NCBI GenBank assembly: GCA_022843945.1
Contig: JALHMR010000040.1
Span: forward strand, 1 to 44,603
Direction of reading: 5' to 3'
DNA from: Rhodospirillaceae bacterium
GTDB taxonomy: Bacteria; Pseudomonadota; Alphaproteobacteria; CACIAM-22H2
Length of the DNA stretch: 44,603 bases
Part shown: positions 1 to 8,118 of the stretch, in pieces
Layout: the number at the start of each line of letters is the position of its first letter
Position numbering within the stretch: the first letter of the stretch is position 1
Notes under the pieces: generated by a model
What the model saw: the letters and a program-made list of their open reading frames with translations, nothing else
Databases searched by the model: none
What the model was told of the DNA's origin: nothing
Position numbers and translations under genes: made by a program

Positions 1-601
1 CGCTCGCCGCCACGGCGCGGTCCTGGCCCGAGGGGCTGGCCGGGGCGAGGGCGGCGCGCGCCACCTGCTGGAGCTGGGCGATCGCCTGGCGCGGGTTGCT
101 GCTGCTGGCGGTGGTGCGGACGGAGACTTCGCCGCCGACCGCGTACTGCTTGCCGTCGGGGCCCTGCTGGAAGCTGTAGCTCGGGGCACCGGCCACGCCG
201 GCGCCGGCGGCGGCATGCGCCTGCTCGTGGGCGCGGACTTCGCGGTCGCGGGCGCGCAGCTTGGCGAGCTGCGCCTTCTCCTCGTCGCTGAGCTCGTCCT
301 GACCCGTGGCGGACTTGGACGGGGTGTCCCCGGCGGGTTTTTCTTCGGCCTTCGGCTGGGCGGTCGTGGCTGTGCCGCTCTCGTCGGAGGCGCCCTCTTC
401 TGAGGACTGGGCCTGCGCCACCACGAGGTTGAGGCTGCTGACGTTCGACTTGGACTCGATCGACGGGGCCGCCGCGGCCACTGGCTGGCTCGGCGCCTTC
501 ATGATCATTTGCGGCGCGCATTCCATGCACTGGCAGCCCATGGGCATGACAGAGATGGGCCGCAGCGGCGCTGCCGACGATGAGGAAACTGGCGCGATCA
601 T
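1..601 (-). CDS. SprA-related putative metalloprotease, C-terminus cut by window edge
   Basis: The frame is open from an ATG at 599-601 to the left window edge, so the C-terminus is missing. It reads A-R-D-R-E-V-R-A-H-E-Q-A-H-A, then G-P-D-G-K-Q-Y-A-V-G-G-E-V. This is the signature of the SprA-related / CJM1_0395 putative metalloprotease family, and H-E-x-x-H would be the zinc motif. About 80 residues of low-complexity Ala/Ser/Glu sequence come first. Near the start is a Cys cluster, G-C-Q-C-M-E-C. The first ATG was chosen because GAGAAG stands directly before it; later in-frame Mets at 547, 541, 526 and 508 are possible. No signal peptide is seen. The substrate is unknown and protease activity is inferred from the motif only. 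Confidence 0.75.
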   Translation of the reverse strand, partial: MIAPVSSSSAAPLRPISVMPMGCQCMECAPQMIMKAPSQPVAAAAPSIESKSNVSSLNLVVAQAQSSEEGASDESGTATTAQPKAEEKPAGDTPSKSATGQDELSDEEKAQLAKLRARDREVRAHEQAHAAAGAGVAGAPSYSFQQGPDGKQYAVGGEVSVRTTASSSNPRQAIAQLQQVARAALAPASPSGQDRAVAAS

Positions 602-698
602 CTTCTCGATACGCTTCAAGAGCCTAGCGTTCTGCCAAGCATCCCATCATACCCCAGGGCGGGATTTGAGTCGTTAATGCGGGGTTTTGATTCGTATA

Positions 699-1952
699 TT
701 AGCGATCGGCAGAAAACGGCGCAGGATCAAGGGCCGGTGCCGTGCCGCTGAGCAGATCGGCGACCAGCTTTCCCGAGCCGCAGGCCAGCGTCCAGCCCAG
801 GCCGCCATGCCCGGCATTGACGATCAGGTTGGGAAAACCGAGCGGGCCGATACGCGGGCGGCCGTCGGGCGTCATCGGCCGCAGGCCGGTCCAGCTGGTG
901 ACGTTGGTCTCCGTCGCGTGCGGCGCGAGGCCCGGATAGAGAGTCAGCGCGGCGCGCAGCACGGCTTGCGCGCGCACCGGGTTGAGCGTCCGGTCGTAGC
1001 CGGCGAATTCGGCGGTGCCGGCGGCGCGCAGGTGCTTGCCCAGCGGCGTGGCCGCCATCTTGAGCTGCTCGTGCACCACCGGCAGGCGCGGCGCCTGGTT
1101 CCAGCCCTCCATGGCGACGGTGACGGAATAGCCCTTCACCGGGTAGATCGGCAGGCGCCGGCCGAGGCTGCGCGCCAGCGCCGGCGACCAGGTGCCCATC
1201 GCCAGCACCACCGCGTCGGCGGCGAGGCGCCCCTGCGAGGTGCGCACGGCGGTCACCCGGCCGCCGTCGCTCTCCAGGCCGCTCACGGTTTCGCTGAAAC
1301 GGAAGGCGACACCGGCGGCCCGGCAATGCTCACCCAGCGCCAGGGTGAATTTATGCGCGTCGCCGCTTTCGTCCTCGCCGAAATAGATGCCGCCGATCAG
1401 GCCCTCGGTCCCGGCCAGCGCCGGCTCCTTCGCCAGCACGGCCGCGCGGTCGAGCACCGCGCGCGGCACGCCGAAGGAATGCAGCCGTTCGGCATGCGCC
1501 GCCGCGGCGTCGAACAGGCCCGTGTTGCTGTAGACCCGCATCGTGCCGGCCGTCGTCGCGTCGTAGTCGAGGGCCAGCTCGCGGCGCAGGGCGCGCAGCA
1601 GCGCGAGGTTGTAGAGAGCGAGCCGCGTATTGGCCGCGGCGTTGTGGTGATAAAGGTCGGCCCGCGAGTTCCACAGGAAGCGCAGGCCCCAGCCGGCCAT
1701 GCCGGGCAGGGCGGCGGGACGCAGCAACAGCGGCGAGTCCTCGCGGCCCAGATACTTGATGAGCAGGCCCAGGATGCCGGGCGCATTCCACGGGCCGCTG
1801 TCGCTGGGCGTCACCAGCCCGCCATTGGCGAAGCTGGTGCCCTCGGCCAGGCCCGGCTCGCGCTCGATGACCGTGACCTCGTGCCCGGCCTTGGCGAGAT
1901 ACCAGGCCGTGGTCACGCCCATCAGCCCGCCGCCGAGAACCGCCACCCGCAT
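699..1952 (-). CDS. D-amino acid dehydrogenase / DadA-like FAD oxidoreductase
   Basis: This 417-residue protein belongs to the DAO family. It opens with the dinucleotide-binding loop V-L-G-G-G-L-M-G and the acidic end of the second strand, V-I-E-R-E. The segment E-G-T-S-F-A-N-G-G-L-V-T-P follows, as in small subunits of D-amino acid dehydrogenases. Near the end, N-A-G-H-G-G-L-G-W-T-L-A-C-G-S-G closes the FAD site. The expected reaction is oxidative deamination of a D-amino acid (or a related secondary amine), passing electrons to the quinone pool. The length matches DadA. It is divergent from the NicX-like gene, with 67 bases between the starts. No alanine racemase gene is adjacent, so the substrate is open. 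Confidence 0.85.
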   Translation of the reverse strand: MRVAVLGGGLMGVTTAWYLAKAGHEVTVIEREPGLAEGTSFANGGLVTPSDSGPWNAPGILGLLIKYLGREDSPLLLRPAALPGMAGWGLRFLWNSRADLYHHNAAANTRLALYNLALLRALRRELALDYDATTAGTMRVYSNTGLFDAAAAHAERLHSFGVPRAVLDRAAVLAKEPALAGTEGLIGGIYFGEDESGDAHKFTLALGEHCRAAGVAFRFSETVSGLESDGGRVTAVRTSQGRLAADAVVLAMGTWSPALARSLGRRLPIYPVKGYSVTVAMEGWNQAPRLPVVHEQLKMAATPLGKHLRAAGTAEFAGYDRTLNPVRAQAVLRAALTLYPGLAPHATETNVTSWTGLRPMTPDGRPRIGPLGFPNLIVNAGHGGLGWTLACGSGKLVADLLSGTAPALDPAPFSADR

Positions 1953-2019
1953 GCCGCCAGTCTAGCGCGGCCGCGGCGAAGAGTTGCTATAAGTTGACGG
2001 CGGACAGGAAAGGGACGGG

Positions 2020-3066
2020 ATGCTCGCCGACCGGATCGAAGCCAAGTGGATCGACGCCTTCGCGGCGACCTTCGCGCTCTGCCAGGTGAAGCCGGGCGAG
2101 GCGGTGGCCATTCTCTCGGAGACGCAGTCGCGGGCGCTGAACGTGCAGCTCGCCGAGTTGGCGCTGCTGCAGCTCAAGGCGCGGCCCTTCCATGTCGTGG
2201 TACCCACTCCGCCGCAGCGGGCCCCGGTGCCGATCCGCTCCACCGGCGCCTCCGATGCCGTCCAGCAGCTCGAGCCCGTGGTCAAGGCGCTGGCCAGCGC
2301 CGGCCTGGTTGTCGACCTCACGGTCGAGGGCCTGCTGCACGCACCCGAACTGCCCGCCATCCTCAGGGGCGGGGCGCGCCTGCTGATGGTCTCGAACGAG
2401 CATCCCGAGGCGTTGGAACGCCTGGTGCCCGACCCGGCGCTGGCGCCGAAGGTCAAAGCCGGCATCAAGCTGCTCAAGGCGGCCAAGACGATGCGCGTCA
2501 CATCGGCCGCCGGCACGGCGCTCACCGTCAACCTCGAGGGCGCCATGCCCGGCGGCGTCTGGGGCTGGTGCGAGCGGCCGGGCACGGTGGCGCATTGGCC
2601 GGGGGGGCTCTGCCTGTGCTTTCCACGCGCCGGCGCGGTCGACGGCACCCTGGTGCTCGCTCCCGGCGACGTGAACCTGACCTTCAAGCGCTACATCGAG
2701 ACGCCGATCCGCCTCAGCGTCGAGAAGGACTACGTCACGAAGATCGACGGCAGCGGGGTCGATGCCGAGCTGATGCGCAGCTATTTCGCCGCCTGGGGCG
2801 ACCGCGAGGCCTACGCCGTGTCGCATGTCGGCTGGGGCATGAACCCGAAAGCACGCTGGGACGCCATGGCGATGTATGACAAGCGCGACTTCAACGGCAC
2901 GGAGCTGCGCGCCTTCGCCGGCAACTTCCTCTATTCCACCGGCGCCAACGAGACCGCCGGCCGCCACACGCTCGGCCATTTCGACCTGCCGATGCGCGGC
3001 TGCACCGTGACGCTCGACGGCACGACCGTCGTCGAGAACGGCGTGCTCAGGGGCGAGCTGGCGTGA
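2020..3066 (+). CDS. NicX-like 2,5-dihydroxypyridine 5,6-dioxygenase family protein
   Basis: The protein has 348 residues, close to Pseudomonas NicX (about 350), and shares its aminopeptidase-like fold pattern. NicX opens the 2,5-dihydroxypyridine ring with Fe(II) and O2 to give N-formylmaleamate in nicotinate breakdown. The expected iron ligands are visible: His269 in S-H-V-G-W-G-M-N-P, and His320/Asp322 in G-H-F-D-L-P-M. Other conserved-looking stretches are W-G-W-C-E-R-P-G-T-V-A-H-W-P-G-G and D-G-T-L-V-L-A-P-G-D. The stop overlaps the GTG start of the alpha/beta hydrolase, which suits the next pathway step. The family contains many uncharacterised members, so the exact ring substrate is uncertain. 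Confidence 0.7.
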   Translation: MLADRIEAKWIDAFAATFALCQVKPGEAVAILSETQSRALNVQLAELALLQLKARPFHVVVPTPPQRAPVPIRSTGASDAVQQLEPVVKALASAGLVVDLTVEGLLHAPELPAILRGGARLLMVSNEHPEALERLVPDPALAPKVKAGIKLLKAAKTMRVTSAAGTALTVNLEGAMPGGVWGWCERPGTVAHWPGGLCLCFPRAGAVDGTLVLAPGDVNLTFKRYIETPIRLSVEKDYVTKIDGSGVDAELMRSYFAAWGDREAYAVSHVGWGMNPKARWDAMAMYDKRDFNGTELRAFAGNFLYSTGANETAGRHTLGHFDLPMRGCTVTLDGTTVVENGVLRGELA

Positions 3067-3836
3067 GCCTCCCGCGCTATCGCGAGGCGGGAAAGGGGGC
3101 GCGCACCCTCATCTTCCTGCATGGCGTCGGCTCGGACGCCGATAGCTGGAAGCCGCAGCTCGATCATTTCGCGGCGCGCGGCTATCGCTGCATCGCCTGG
3201 AACATGCCGGGCTACGGCGGCACGCCGCTGTTGCCCGAGCTGTCCTTCCCGGGCATCGCCGGCGCGCTGCTGGCGCTGCTCGATGAACTGTCGGTCGAGA
3301 AGGCCGATCTCGTCGGCCACAGCTACGGCGGCATGGTGGCCCAGGAATTCGCCGCGACGCATGCCGGCCGCCTGCGCACGCTCACCCTCTCCGGCACCAG
3401 CCCGGCCTTCGGGCGGCCGGATGGCGACTGGCAGCAGAAATTCGTCAAGGAGCGGCTGGCGCCGATCGAGGCCGGAAAGTCGATGGCCGACCTGGCGCCG
3501 GGCATGATCAAGAGCCTGACCGGCCGCAGCCCCAACCCGATGGGCATGGCCATCGCCAAGCAGAGCATCGGCCAGGTGCCGGCCCAGACTTTCGCCGCCG
3601 GCATCCGCCTGATCGTCACCTTCGACCGGCGCGACGCGCTGGCCACCTTGCGCGTGCCGACCCTGGTCGTGGCCGGCGAGCACGACACCAATGCCCCGGC
3701 CGAGATGATGCAGCGCATGGCCGGCAAGATCCGCAAGGCGGAGTTTGCCTGCCTGCCGGCCGCCGGCCATCTTGCCAATCTCGAGAACCCGGGGGCCTTT
3801 AATGCCGCCCTCGAACGCTTTCTCGCCGCTCACTGA
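3063..3836 (+). CDS. alpha/beta hydrolase, NicD-like candidate
   Basis: This 257-residue single-domain alpha/beta hydrolase starts at a GTG inside the stop of the NicX-like gene (GTGA overlap), so translation is probably coupled. The oxyanion region is F-L-H-G-V-G-S-D-A. The nucleophile is Ser87 in V-G-H-S-Y-G-G-M, the acid Asp208 in A-G-E-H-D-T-N, and the base His236 in A-A-G-H-L-A-N-L-E-N-P. In nicotinate degradation the step after NicX is N-formylmaleamate deformylase NicD, also an alpha/beta hydrolase. That role is inferred from the pairing. Maleamate amidase (NicF) and maleate isomerase (NicE) genes are not in the window, and a generic ester or enol-lactone hydrolase is the alternative. 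Confidence 0.75.
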   Translation: MSLPRYREAGKGARTLIFLHGVGSDADSWKPQLDHFAARGYRCIAWNMPGYGGTPLLPELSFPGIAGALLALLDELSVEKADLVGHSYGGMVAQEFAATHAGRLRTLTLSGTSPAFGRPDGDWQQKFVKERLAPIEAGKSMADLAPGMIKSLTGRSPNPMGMAIAKQSIGQVPAQTFAAGIRLIVTFDRRDALATLRVPTLVVAGEHDTNAPAEMMQRMAGKIRKAEFACLPAAGHLANLENPGAFNAALERFLAAH

Positions 3837-3847
3837 AGAGGCGCGTC

Positions 3848-5083
3848 ATGGACCTCGAACTCCGCAAGTCGCTTCCCCAGGAACGCCGCGCACGCCAGGC
3901 GGCGCTGATCGAGCTCGTCGGCAAGCTCGGGCGCGAGAAATTCGCGCCGCGCGCCGAGAAGTATGACCGCGAGGCGAGCTTCCCCTTCGAGAATTACGAC
4001 GACCTGCGCGACCACGGGCTGCTCGGCCTCTGCGTGCCGGAGAAGTTCGGCGGCCTGGGTGCCGACTTCGAGACCTACTGCCTGGTCTCGGCCGAGATGG
4101 GCCGCTGGTGCGGCGCCACGGCCCTGACCTTCAACATGCACGCGTCGTCGGCGCTGTGGACCGGGCCGCTGGCCGACGACCTGCCGATGAGCGACGCCGA
4201 GCGGGCGGAGCTCGAAGGCCGGCGGGTGCTGCATTTCCGCCGCATGATCGAGGGTGGCGCGATCTATGCCCAGCCGTTTTCCGAGGGCTCGGCAGCGGCC
4301 GCCGGCAAGGCGCCGTTCGGCACGCTCGCCGCCAAGGTCGAGGGCGGCTGGCTGATCAACGGCAAGAAGATCTTCGCCTCGCTTTCCGGGGCCGCCGACT
4401 ATTACGGCGTGCTGTGCACCGAGGACAAGCCCGAACGCTCGATGCGCGACACGCTATACATTGCCGTGCCGGCGAAGGCGCAAGGCCTGACCATCACCGG
4501 CGACTGGGATCCGCTGGGCATGCGTGGCACGGTGTCGCGCACCCTGGTGATGAAGGACGTCTTCGTGCCTGACGAGGCGCAGCTCATGCCGCGCGGTCTC
4601 TACTTCAAGGCGGCAATGAGCTGGCCGCACATGTTCCTGACCTTGGCGCCGACCTATATGGGCATCGCGCGCGCCGCCTACGATTTCACCGTGCAATACC
4701 TGCGCGGCGAGGTCGAGGGCCAGCCGCCGGTCAAGCGGCGCATGTACCCGACCAAGCAGATCGCCGTGGCCGAGATGTACATCAAGCTGCAGCAGACCCG
4801 CGCCCTGTTCGAACGCACCATCGCCGAGGCGAAGGTGAACCCGTCGAAAGAGGAGCGGCTGCGCTGCTACGCCGCGCAGTACACGATCATGGAGAACGCC
4901 AACGAGATCAGCCGGCTCGCCATCCGCACCTGCGGCGGCCAGTCGATGCTCAAGTCCCTGCCGCTCGAGCGGCTCTACCGCGACAGCCGCTGCGGCGCGC
5001 TGATGCTGCCCTGGACCGCGGAGCTCTGCCTCGACCGGCTGGGCCGCGAAACGCTCTACGAGGCGGACGAGACGGACGACTGA
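3848..5083 (+). CDS. acyl-CoA dehydrogenase family flavoprotein
   Basis: This 411-residue acyl-CoA dehydrogenase has the usual three parts. The helical N-terminal domain contains L-G-L-C-V-P-E-K-F-G-G-L-G. The middle beta domain contains Y-A-Q-P-F-S-E-G-S, W-L-I-N-G-K-K-I-F-A-S and D-W-D-P-L-G-M-R-G-T. The C-terminal helical domain contains R-T-C-G-G-Q-S-M. The C-terminal segment that normally reads Y-E-G-T in medium-chain enzymes reads L-P-W-T-A-E, so the usual catalytic Glu is not in its standard place. The base may sit elsewhere, as in isovaleryl-CoA dehydrogenase. The start is 11 bases after the hydrolase stop, so it is co-transcribed with the upstream pair. Substrate unknown. Confidence 0.85.
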   Translation: MDLELRKSLPQERRARQAALIELVGKLGREKFAPRAEKYDREASFPFENYDDLRDHGLLGLCVPEKFGGLGADFETYCLVSAEMGRWCGATALTFNMHASSALWTGPLADDLPMSDAERAELEGRRVLHFRRMIEGGAIYAQPFSEGSAAAAGKAPFGTLAAKVEGGWLINGKKIFASLSGAADYYGVLCTEDKPERSMRDTLYIAVPAKAQGLTITGDWDPLGMRGTVSRTLVMKDVFVPDEAQLMPRGLYFKAAMSWPHMFLTLAPTYMGIARAAYDFTVQYLRGEVEGQPPVKRRMYPTKQIAVAEMYIKLQQTRALFERTIAEAKVNPSKEERLRCYAAQYTIMENANEISRLAIRTCGGQSMLKSLPLERLYRDSRCGALMLPWTAELCLDRLGRETLYEADETDD

Positions 5084-5120
5084 CTCTTTTTTTACGCCAC
5101 CAACCACGGGGAACACCGCC

Positions 5121-5558
5121 ATGCGCTTCTTTCGCTGCCTGACGATCGCTGCCGCTCTCGTCCTGCCCACCGCCACGGCGAGCGCTCAGGCCATTCCCGA
5201 CATGAAGGGAACCTGGTCCGGCAGTTCGCATTCGATCGTTATGGGCGCCAATCATGGGCACCACGCCGACAACACCCAGCCAGCCGACAAGCCGTTCCTG
5301 GCGTCGCGCACCTTCACCCTGCAGGTCGAGGGCCAGGACGGGCGGCGCTTCTGGGGTACGACGGTGACCAGTCATTCGCGCGAGAGTTTCATCGCCGTGC
5401 TGCGGGCCGACGGCAAGTCCTTCCTCCTCGTCGATAGCGACGGCACGATGTTTGTCGACGCGATGGGGGCTAACAGCTTCGAGGGTTGCTACACCCAGAA
5501 CGGCGCGCATGCCGGCAAGACGCTGGTCGCGTCCTGCACGACCTTCACCAAGCGCTAG
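5121..5558 (+). CDS. small secreted protein of unknown function
   Basis: The 145-residue product begins with a clear Sec signal peptide: R-F-F-R, a hydrophobic A-A-A-L-V-L-P stretch, then a likely cleavage after A-S-A. The mature part starts near D-M-K-G-T-W-S-G-S-S. It alternates hydrophobic and polar residues, suggesting a small beta-sandwich or lipocalin-like barrel. It has a His-rich turn, N-H-G-H-H-A-D-N, and two cysteines near the end (G-C-Y-T and S-C-T-T-F). I do not recognise a named family. It sits between the acyl-CoA dehydrogenase and the acyl-CoA ligase, and the ligase start follows its stop by two bases, so it is part of the same transcript. Confidence 0.7.
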   Translation: MRFFRCLTIAAALVLPTATASAQAIPDMKGTWSGSSHSIVMGANHGHHADNTQPADKPFLASRTFTLQVEGQDGRRFWGTTVTSHSRESFIAVLRADGKSFLLVDSDGTMFVDAMGANSFEGCYTQNGAHAGKTLVASCTTFTKR

Positions 5559-5560
5559 AT

Positions 5561-7033
5561 GTGACGTTTGCCGGGCTGATCGCCGCCCACGCCAGCCGCA
5601 CGCCGGACAAGCCGGCGCTGCGCTGGCTGGGTGGGGACATCACCTATGCAGCCCTTGCGGCGCGTATCGAGCGCATGGCGGCGGCGCTGGCCGCGCGAGG
5701 CATCGGCCGCGGCGACCGCGTGGCGGTCCTCGCCTATAACTGCCCCGAGTATCTGGAACTGCTGTTCGCCTGCGCGCGCCTCGGCGCGGTGCTGGTTACG
5801 CTCAACTGGCGCCTGGCGCCGCCGGAATGGGCCTACATCCTCGAACATTCCGGCGCGAAGCTGCTCGTCCATGACGAAGAGTTCGCCACGGGCCTCGATA
5901 CGCTGAAGCTGCGGATCATGCGGGCCGGGCTCGATGTCGCCGCCTGCAAGGGCGGGGACGTGCCGCCCGCTGCCGGTCAGCCCGACGATCCGTTGCTGCT
6001 GGTCTACACCTCCGGCACCACCGGCAAGCCCAAGGGCGCGGTGCATACGCAAGCCACACTCGCCGCCAACGCCGCCGCCGGTGTCGAGGCGCATGGCCTG
6101 ACGGCGGAGGACCGTATCCTCACCTTCCTGCCGATGTTCCATGTCGGCGGGCTCAACAACCAGACCCTGCCGGCGCTCTCGCTCGGCGCCACCGTGATCC
6201 TGCAGCAGCGCTTCGCGCCCGACGCGGCGCTGGCCGCCATCGAGCGCGAGCGGCCGACCATCATCCTGCTGGTGCCGGCGGTGATGAAGGCGCTGATCGA
6301 GCATCCGCGCTTCGCCGCGACCGATTTCTCCAGCTTGCGTTTCGCCATGGCCGGCTCGTCGGTGGTGCCGGTGGAGCTGATCCGTGCCTTTCACGCCCGC
6401 GGCCTGCCGGTCGGCCAGATCTACGGCTCGACCGAGACCGGGCCGGTCTCCATCGTGCTCAAGCGCGAGGATGCCATACGCAAAGAGGGGGCCTGCGGTG
6501 TGCCGGCGCTGGGCGTCCAGGTGCGCCTCGTCGACGATGCCGGCGCGGAGGTGGCCGACGGCGCCTCGGGCGAGGTGCTGATCAGGGCGCCGAACCTGAT
6601 GACCGGCTACTGGCAGGACGAGGCGGCAACCCGCGCCGCGTTGGTCGATGGCTGGTACCGGACCGGCGATGTCGGCCGGCGCGATGGCGACGGCTTCTAC
6701 TGGGTCGACGAGCGCAAGAAGGACATGATCATCTCCGGCGGCGAGAACATCTACCCGGCGGAGCTGGAGGCGGTTCTCGAGGCCAGCCCGGCCATCGCCG
6801 AATGCGCCGTGGTCGCCCGCCCGGACCCGAAATGGGGGGAGGTGCCCGTCGCGGTGGTCGTGCGCCGGCCGGGGGCCGCCCTCGAAGCCCCTGATGTATT
6901 GGCGCTTTTCGAAGGCCGGCTGGCCCGCTTCAAGCACCCGCGCGGGGTCGTCTTCGTGGACTCCCTGCCGCGCAACGTGATGGGCAAGGTCCTGCGTTAC
7001 CGGCTGCGCGAGGGCCTGGACCGGCTTTCCTAG
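5561..7033 (+). CDS. acyl-CoA synthetase (AMP-forming, class I adenylate-forming)
   Basis: About 490 residues. The enzyme activates a carboxylic acid with ATP to an acyl-adenylate and then to acyl-CoA. Signatures in order are the P-loop Y-T-S-G-T-T-G-K-P-K-G, the Y-G-S-T-E-T-G-P motif, G-W-Y-R-T-G-D-V-G, the hinge region D-M-I-I-S-G-G-E-N-I-Y-P-A-E-L-E, and the C-terminal catalytic Lys in R-N-V-M-G-K-V. I chose the GTG at 5561, giving M-T-F-A-G-L-I-A-A-H-A, because it directly follows the upstream stop. An in-frame ATG at 5486 lies inside the preceding gene and adds unrelated residues. With the dehydrogenase upstream it suggests a small acid-catabolic operon. Substrate length cannot be told. 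Confidence 0.9.
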   Translation: MTFAGLIAAHASRTPDKPALRWLGGDITYAALAARIERMAAALAARGIGRGDRVAVLAYNCPEYLELLFACARLGAVLVTLNWRLAPPEWAYILEHSGAKLLVHDEEFATGLDTLKLRIMRAGLDVAACKGGDVPPAAGQPDDPLLLVYTSGTTGKPKGAVHTQATLAANAAAGVEAHGLTAEDRILTFLPMFHVGGLNNQTLPALSLGATVILQQRFAPDAALAAIERERPTIILLVPAVMKALIEHPRFAATDFSSLRFAMAGSSVVPVELIRAFHARGLPVGQIYGSTETGPVSIVLKREDAIRKEGACGVPALGVQVRLVDDAGAEVADGASGEVLIRAPNLMTGYWQDEAATRAALVDGWYRTGDVGRRDGDGFYWVDERKKDMIISGGENIYPAELEAVLEASPAIAECAVVARPDPKWGEVPVAVVVRRPGAALEAPDVLALFEGRLARFKHPRGVVFVDSLPRNVMGKVLRYRLREGLDRLS

Positions 7034-7079
7034 GGTGCCGGCAAGCTGTTGAGGCGGCTAAGCAAACCCTTTATTAACC

Positions 7080-7085
7080 TATAAT
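7080..7085 (+). promoter_or_regulatory. candidate -10 hexamer before the CheZ-like gene
   Basis: A perfect TATAAT lies in an A/T-rich patch, unusual in this GC-rich sequence, 37 bases before the CheZ-like ATG. I see no convincing -35 box at 16-18 bases upstream, so this is only a candidate promoter. It would make the gene independent of the ligase operon. Confidence 0.35.
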
Positions 7086-7122
7086 AACTAGGCTTCGGGC
7101 CTCAATTGACGAGGCCTCGCCC

Positions 7123-7893
7123 ATGGCGCCCCCCTTTCCGCAGAAATCCGTCTTCTCCGCCGAGGTCCATCTCGGCCGCGCCAATGGCCATGCGGCCAAC
7201 GGTTACGCCAATGGCCACGCGAACGGTGAGGCTTCCCTGTCGTCCGGCGACGTCGAGGCGCTGCGCGCCGAGATCAAGGCGCTGAGCAGCAAGATCGACG
7301 GCCTCGCCGCCACCGGTGTCGCGGTGCCGCCCGACGGCCTGCAGGCCAATGTCTCGAACACCGACCAGGCCGCCCTCGACAGGGTGAAGGCCGAAGTCGA
7401 GGCGATCGCCGCGCGCATCACGCTGACCAAGCAGGAGATCGCCAACCTGCGCCATCCGCTGGCCAAGGAGGACAAGCTCCAGTCGGCCTCGATGGAGCTC
7501 TCGGCCGTGGTCAAGTCAACCGAGGAGGCGACCAGCGTCATCATGAGCGTCGCCGAGCATCTCGAGGAGATCGCCCGCGAGCTCACCGGCCACGTCACCG
7601 ATTCTTACGTCGTCTCGCGCCTCAACGAGATGACCGAGCAGATCACCAAGCTATTCGAGGCCTGCTCGTTCCAGGATCTGACCGGCCAGCGCATCACCAA
7701 GGTGGTCAAGACCATCGACTACATCGAGGAGCGCATCGAGACGATGCAGGCGATTTGGGGCCGCAAGGAGATGGAGAAGCTGCCGGTCCTCGATGACGAC
7801 ATCGTCAAGAAGGACGGCGACCTCGAGCTCCACGGCCCGCAGGGGGCCGCCCAGGCGATCAGCCAGGACGACATCGACAAGCTGTTCAACTGA
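7123..7893 (+). CDS. CheZ-like protein phosphatase
   Basis: This 256-residue, mostly helical protein carries the CheZ core motif F-Q-D-L-T-G-Q-R-I-T-K-V-V. Asp185 and Gln189 correspond to Asp143 and Gln147 of E. coli CheZ, where the Gln positions water for dephosphorylation of CheY-P. The C-terminus, I-S-Q-D-D-I-D-K-L-F-N, resembles the CheY-binding tail of CheZ and the FliM N-terminal peptide. The first 40 residues hold an odd Asn-Gly-His repeat tract (N-G-H-A-A-N-G-Y-A-N-G-H). No cheA, cheY or flagellar gene is nearby, so it stands alone. It is followed by a palindromic repeat and a strong terminator. Confidence 0.8.
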   Translation: MAPPFPQKSVFSAEVHLGRANGHAANGYANGHANGEASLSSGDVEALRAEIKALSSKIDGLAATGVAVPPDGLQANVSNTDQAALDRVKAEVEAIAARITLTKQEIANLRHPLAKEDKLQSASMELSAVVKSTEEATSVIMSVAEHLEEIARELTGHVTDSYVVSRLNEMTEQITKLFEACSFQDLTGQRITKVVKTIDYIEERIETMQAIWGRKEMEKLPVLDDDIVKKDGDLELHGPQGAAQAISQDDIDKLFN

Positions 7894-7904
7894 CGCGTCT
7901 TCGC

Positions 7905-8008
7905 GTCATCCCGGACCAGTGAGCGCCGATCCGGGATCCAGCATGAAGTCGCGCGCTTCGCGCACCGTTTCGTCCGAGAGTCTGGACCCCGGCTTTCGCC
8001 GGGGTGAC
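7905..8008 (+). repeat. dispersed palindromic intergenic repeat
   Basis: The element begins G-T-C-A-T-C-C-C-G-G and ends with the hairpin CCCCGGCTTTCGCCGGGG followed by TGAC. Its ends and internal GATCCGGGATCCA are shared with the element at 26691-26783. It lies between the CheZ-like stop and a terminator. It is non-coding. Confidence 0.7.
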
Positions 8009-8022
8009 GGTCTTCATAAACA

Positions 8023-8048
8023 GGCCATCCCTCGGGATGGCCTTTTTG
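8023..8048 (+). terminator. Rho-independent terminator after the CheZ-like gene
   Basis: A perfect 9-bp stem GGCCATCCC / GGGATGGCC with a TC loop is followed by TTTTTGCTTT. It ends transcription on the plus strand, 130 bases past the CheZ-like stop. Confidence 0.85.
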
Positions 8049-8118
8049 CTTTGGCGGCCGGGATTGCTTCAGCTCGCTAGGATGCGCTAGCTCACCGCCC
8101 CGGGCGCCGCCAAGCGCG

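Noticed and set aside
687-1997. Long plus-strand open frame of 436 codons opposite the DadA-like gene
   Set aside because: Its translation is Arg/Gly/Ala/His-rich with no fold signature. It is the mirror of a clearly recognised coding frame in high-GC DNA.
7905-8048. CRISPR-like repetition after the CheZ-like gene
   Set aside because: There is one palindromic element and one terminator, with no regular repeat-spacer spacing and no cas gene.
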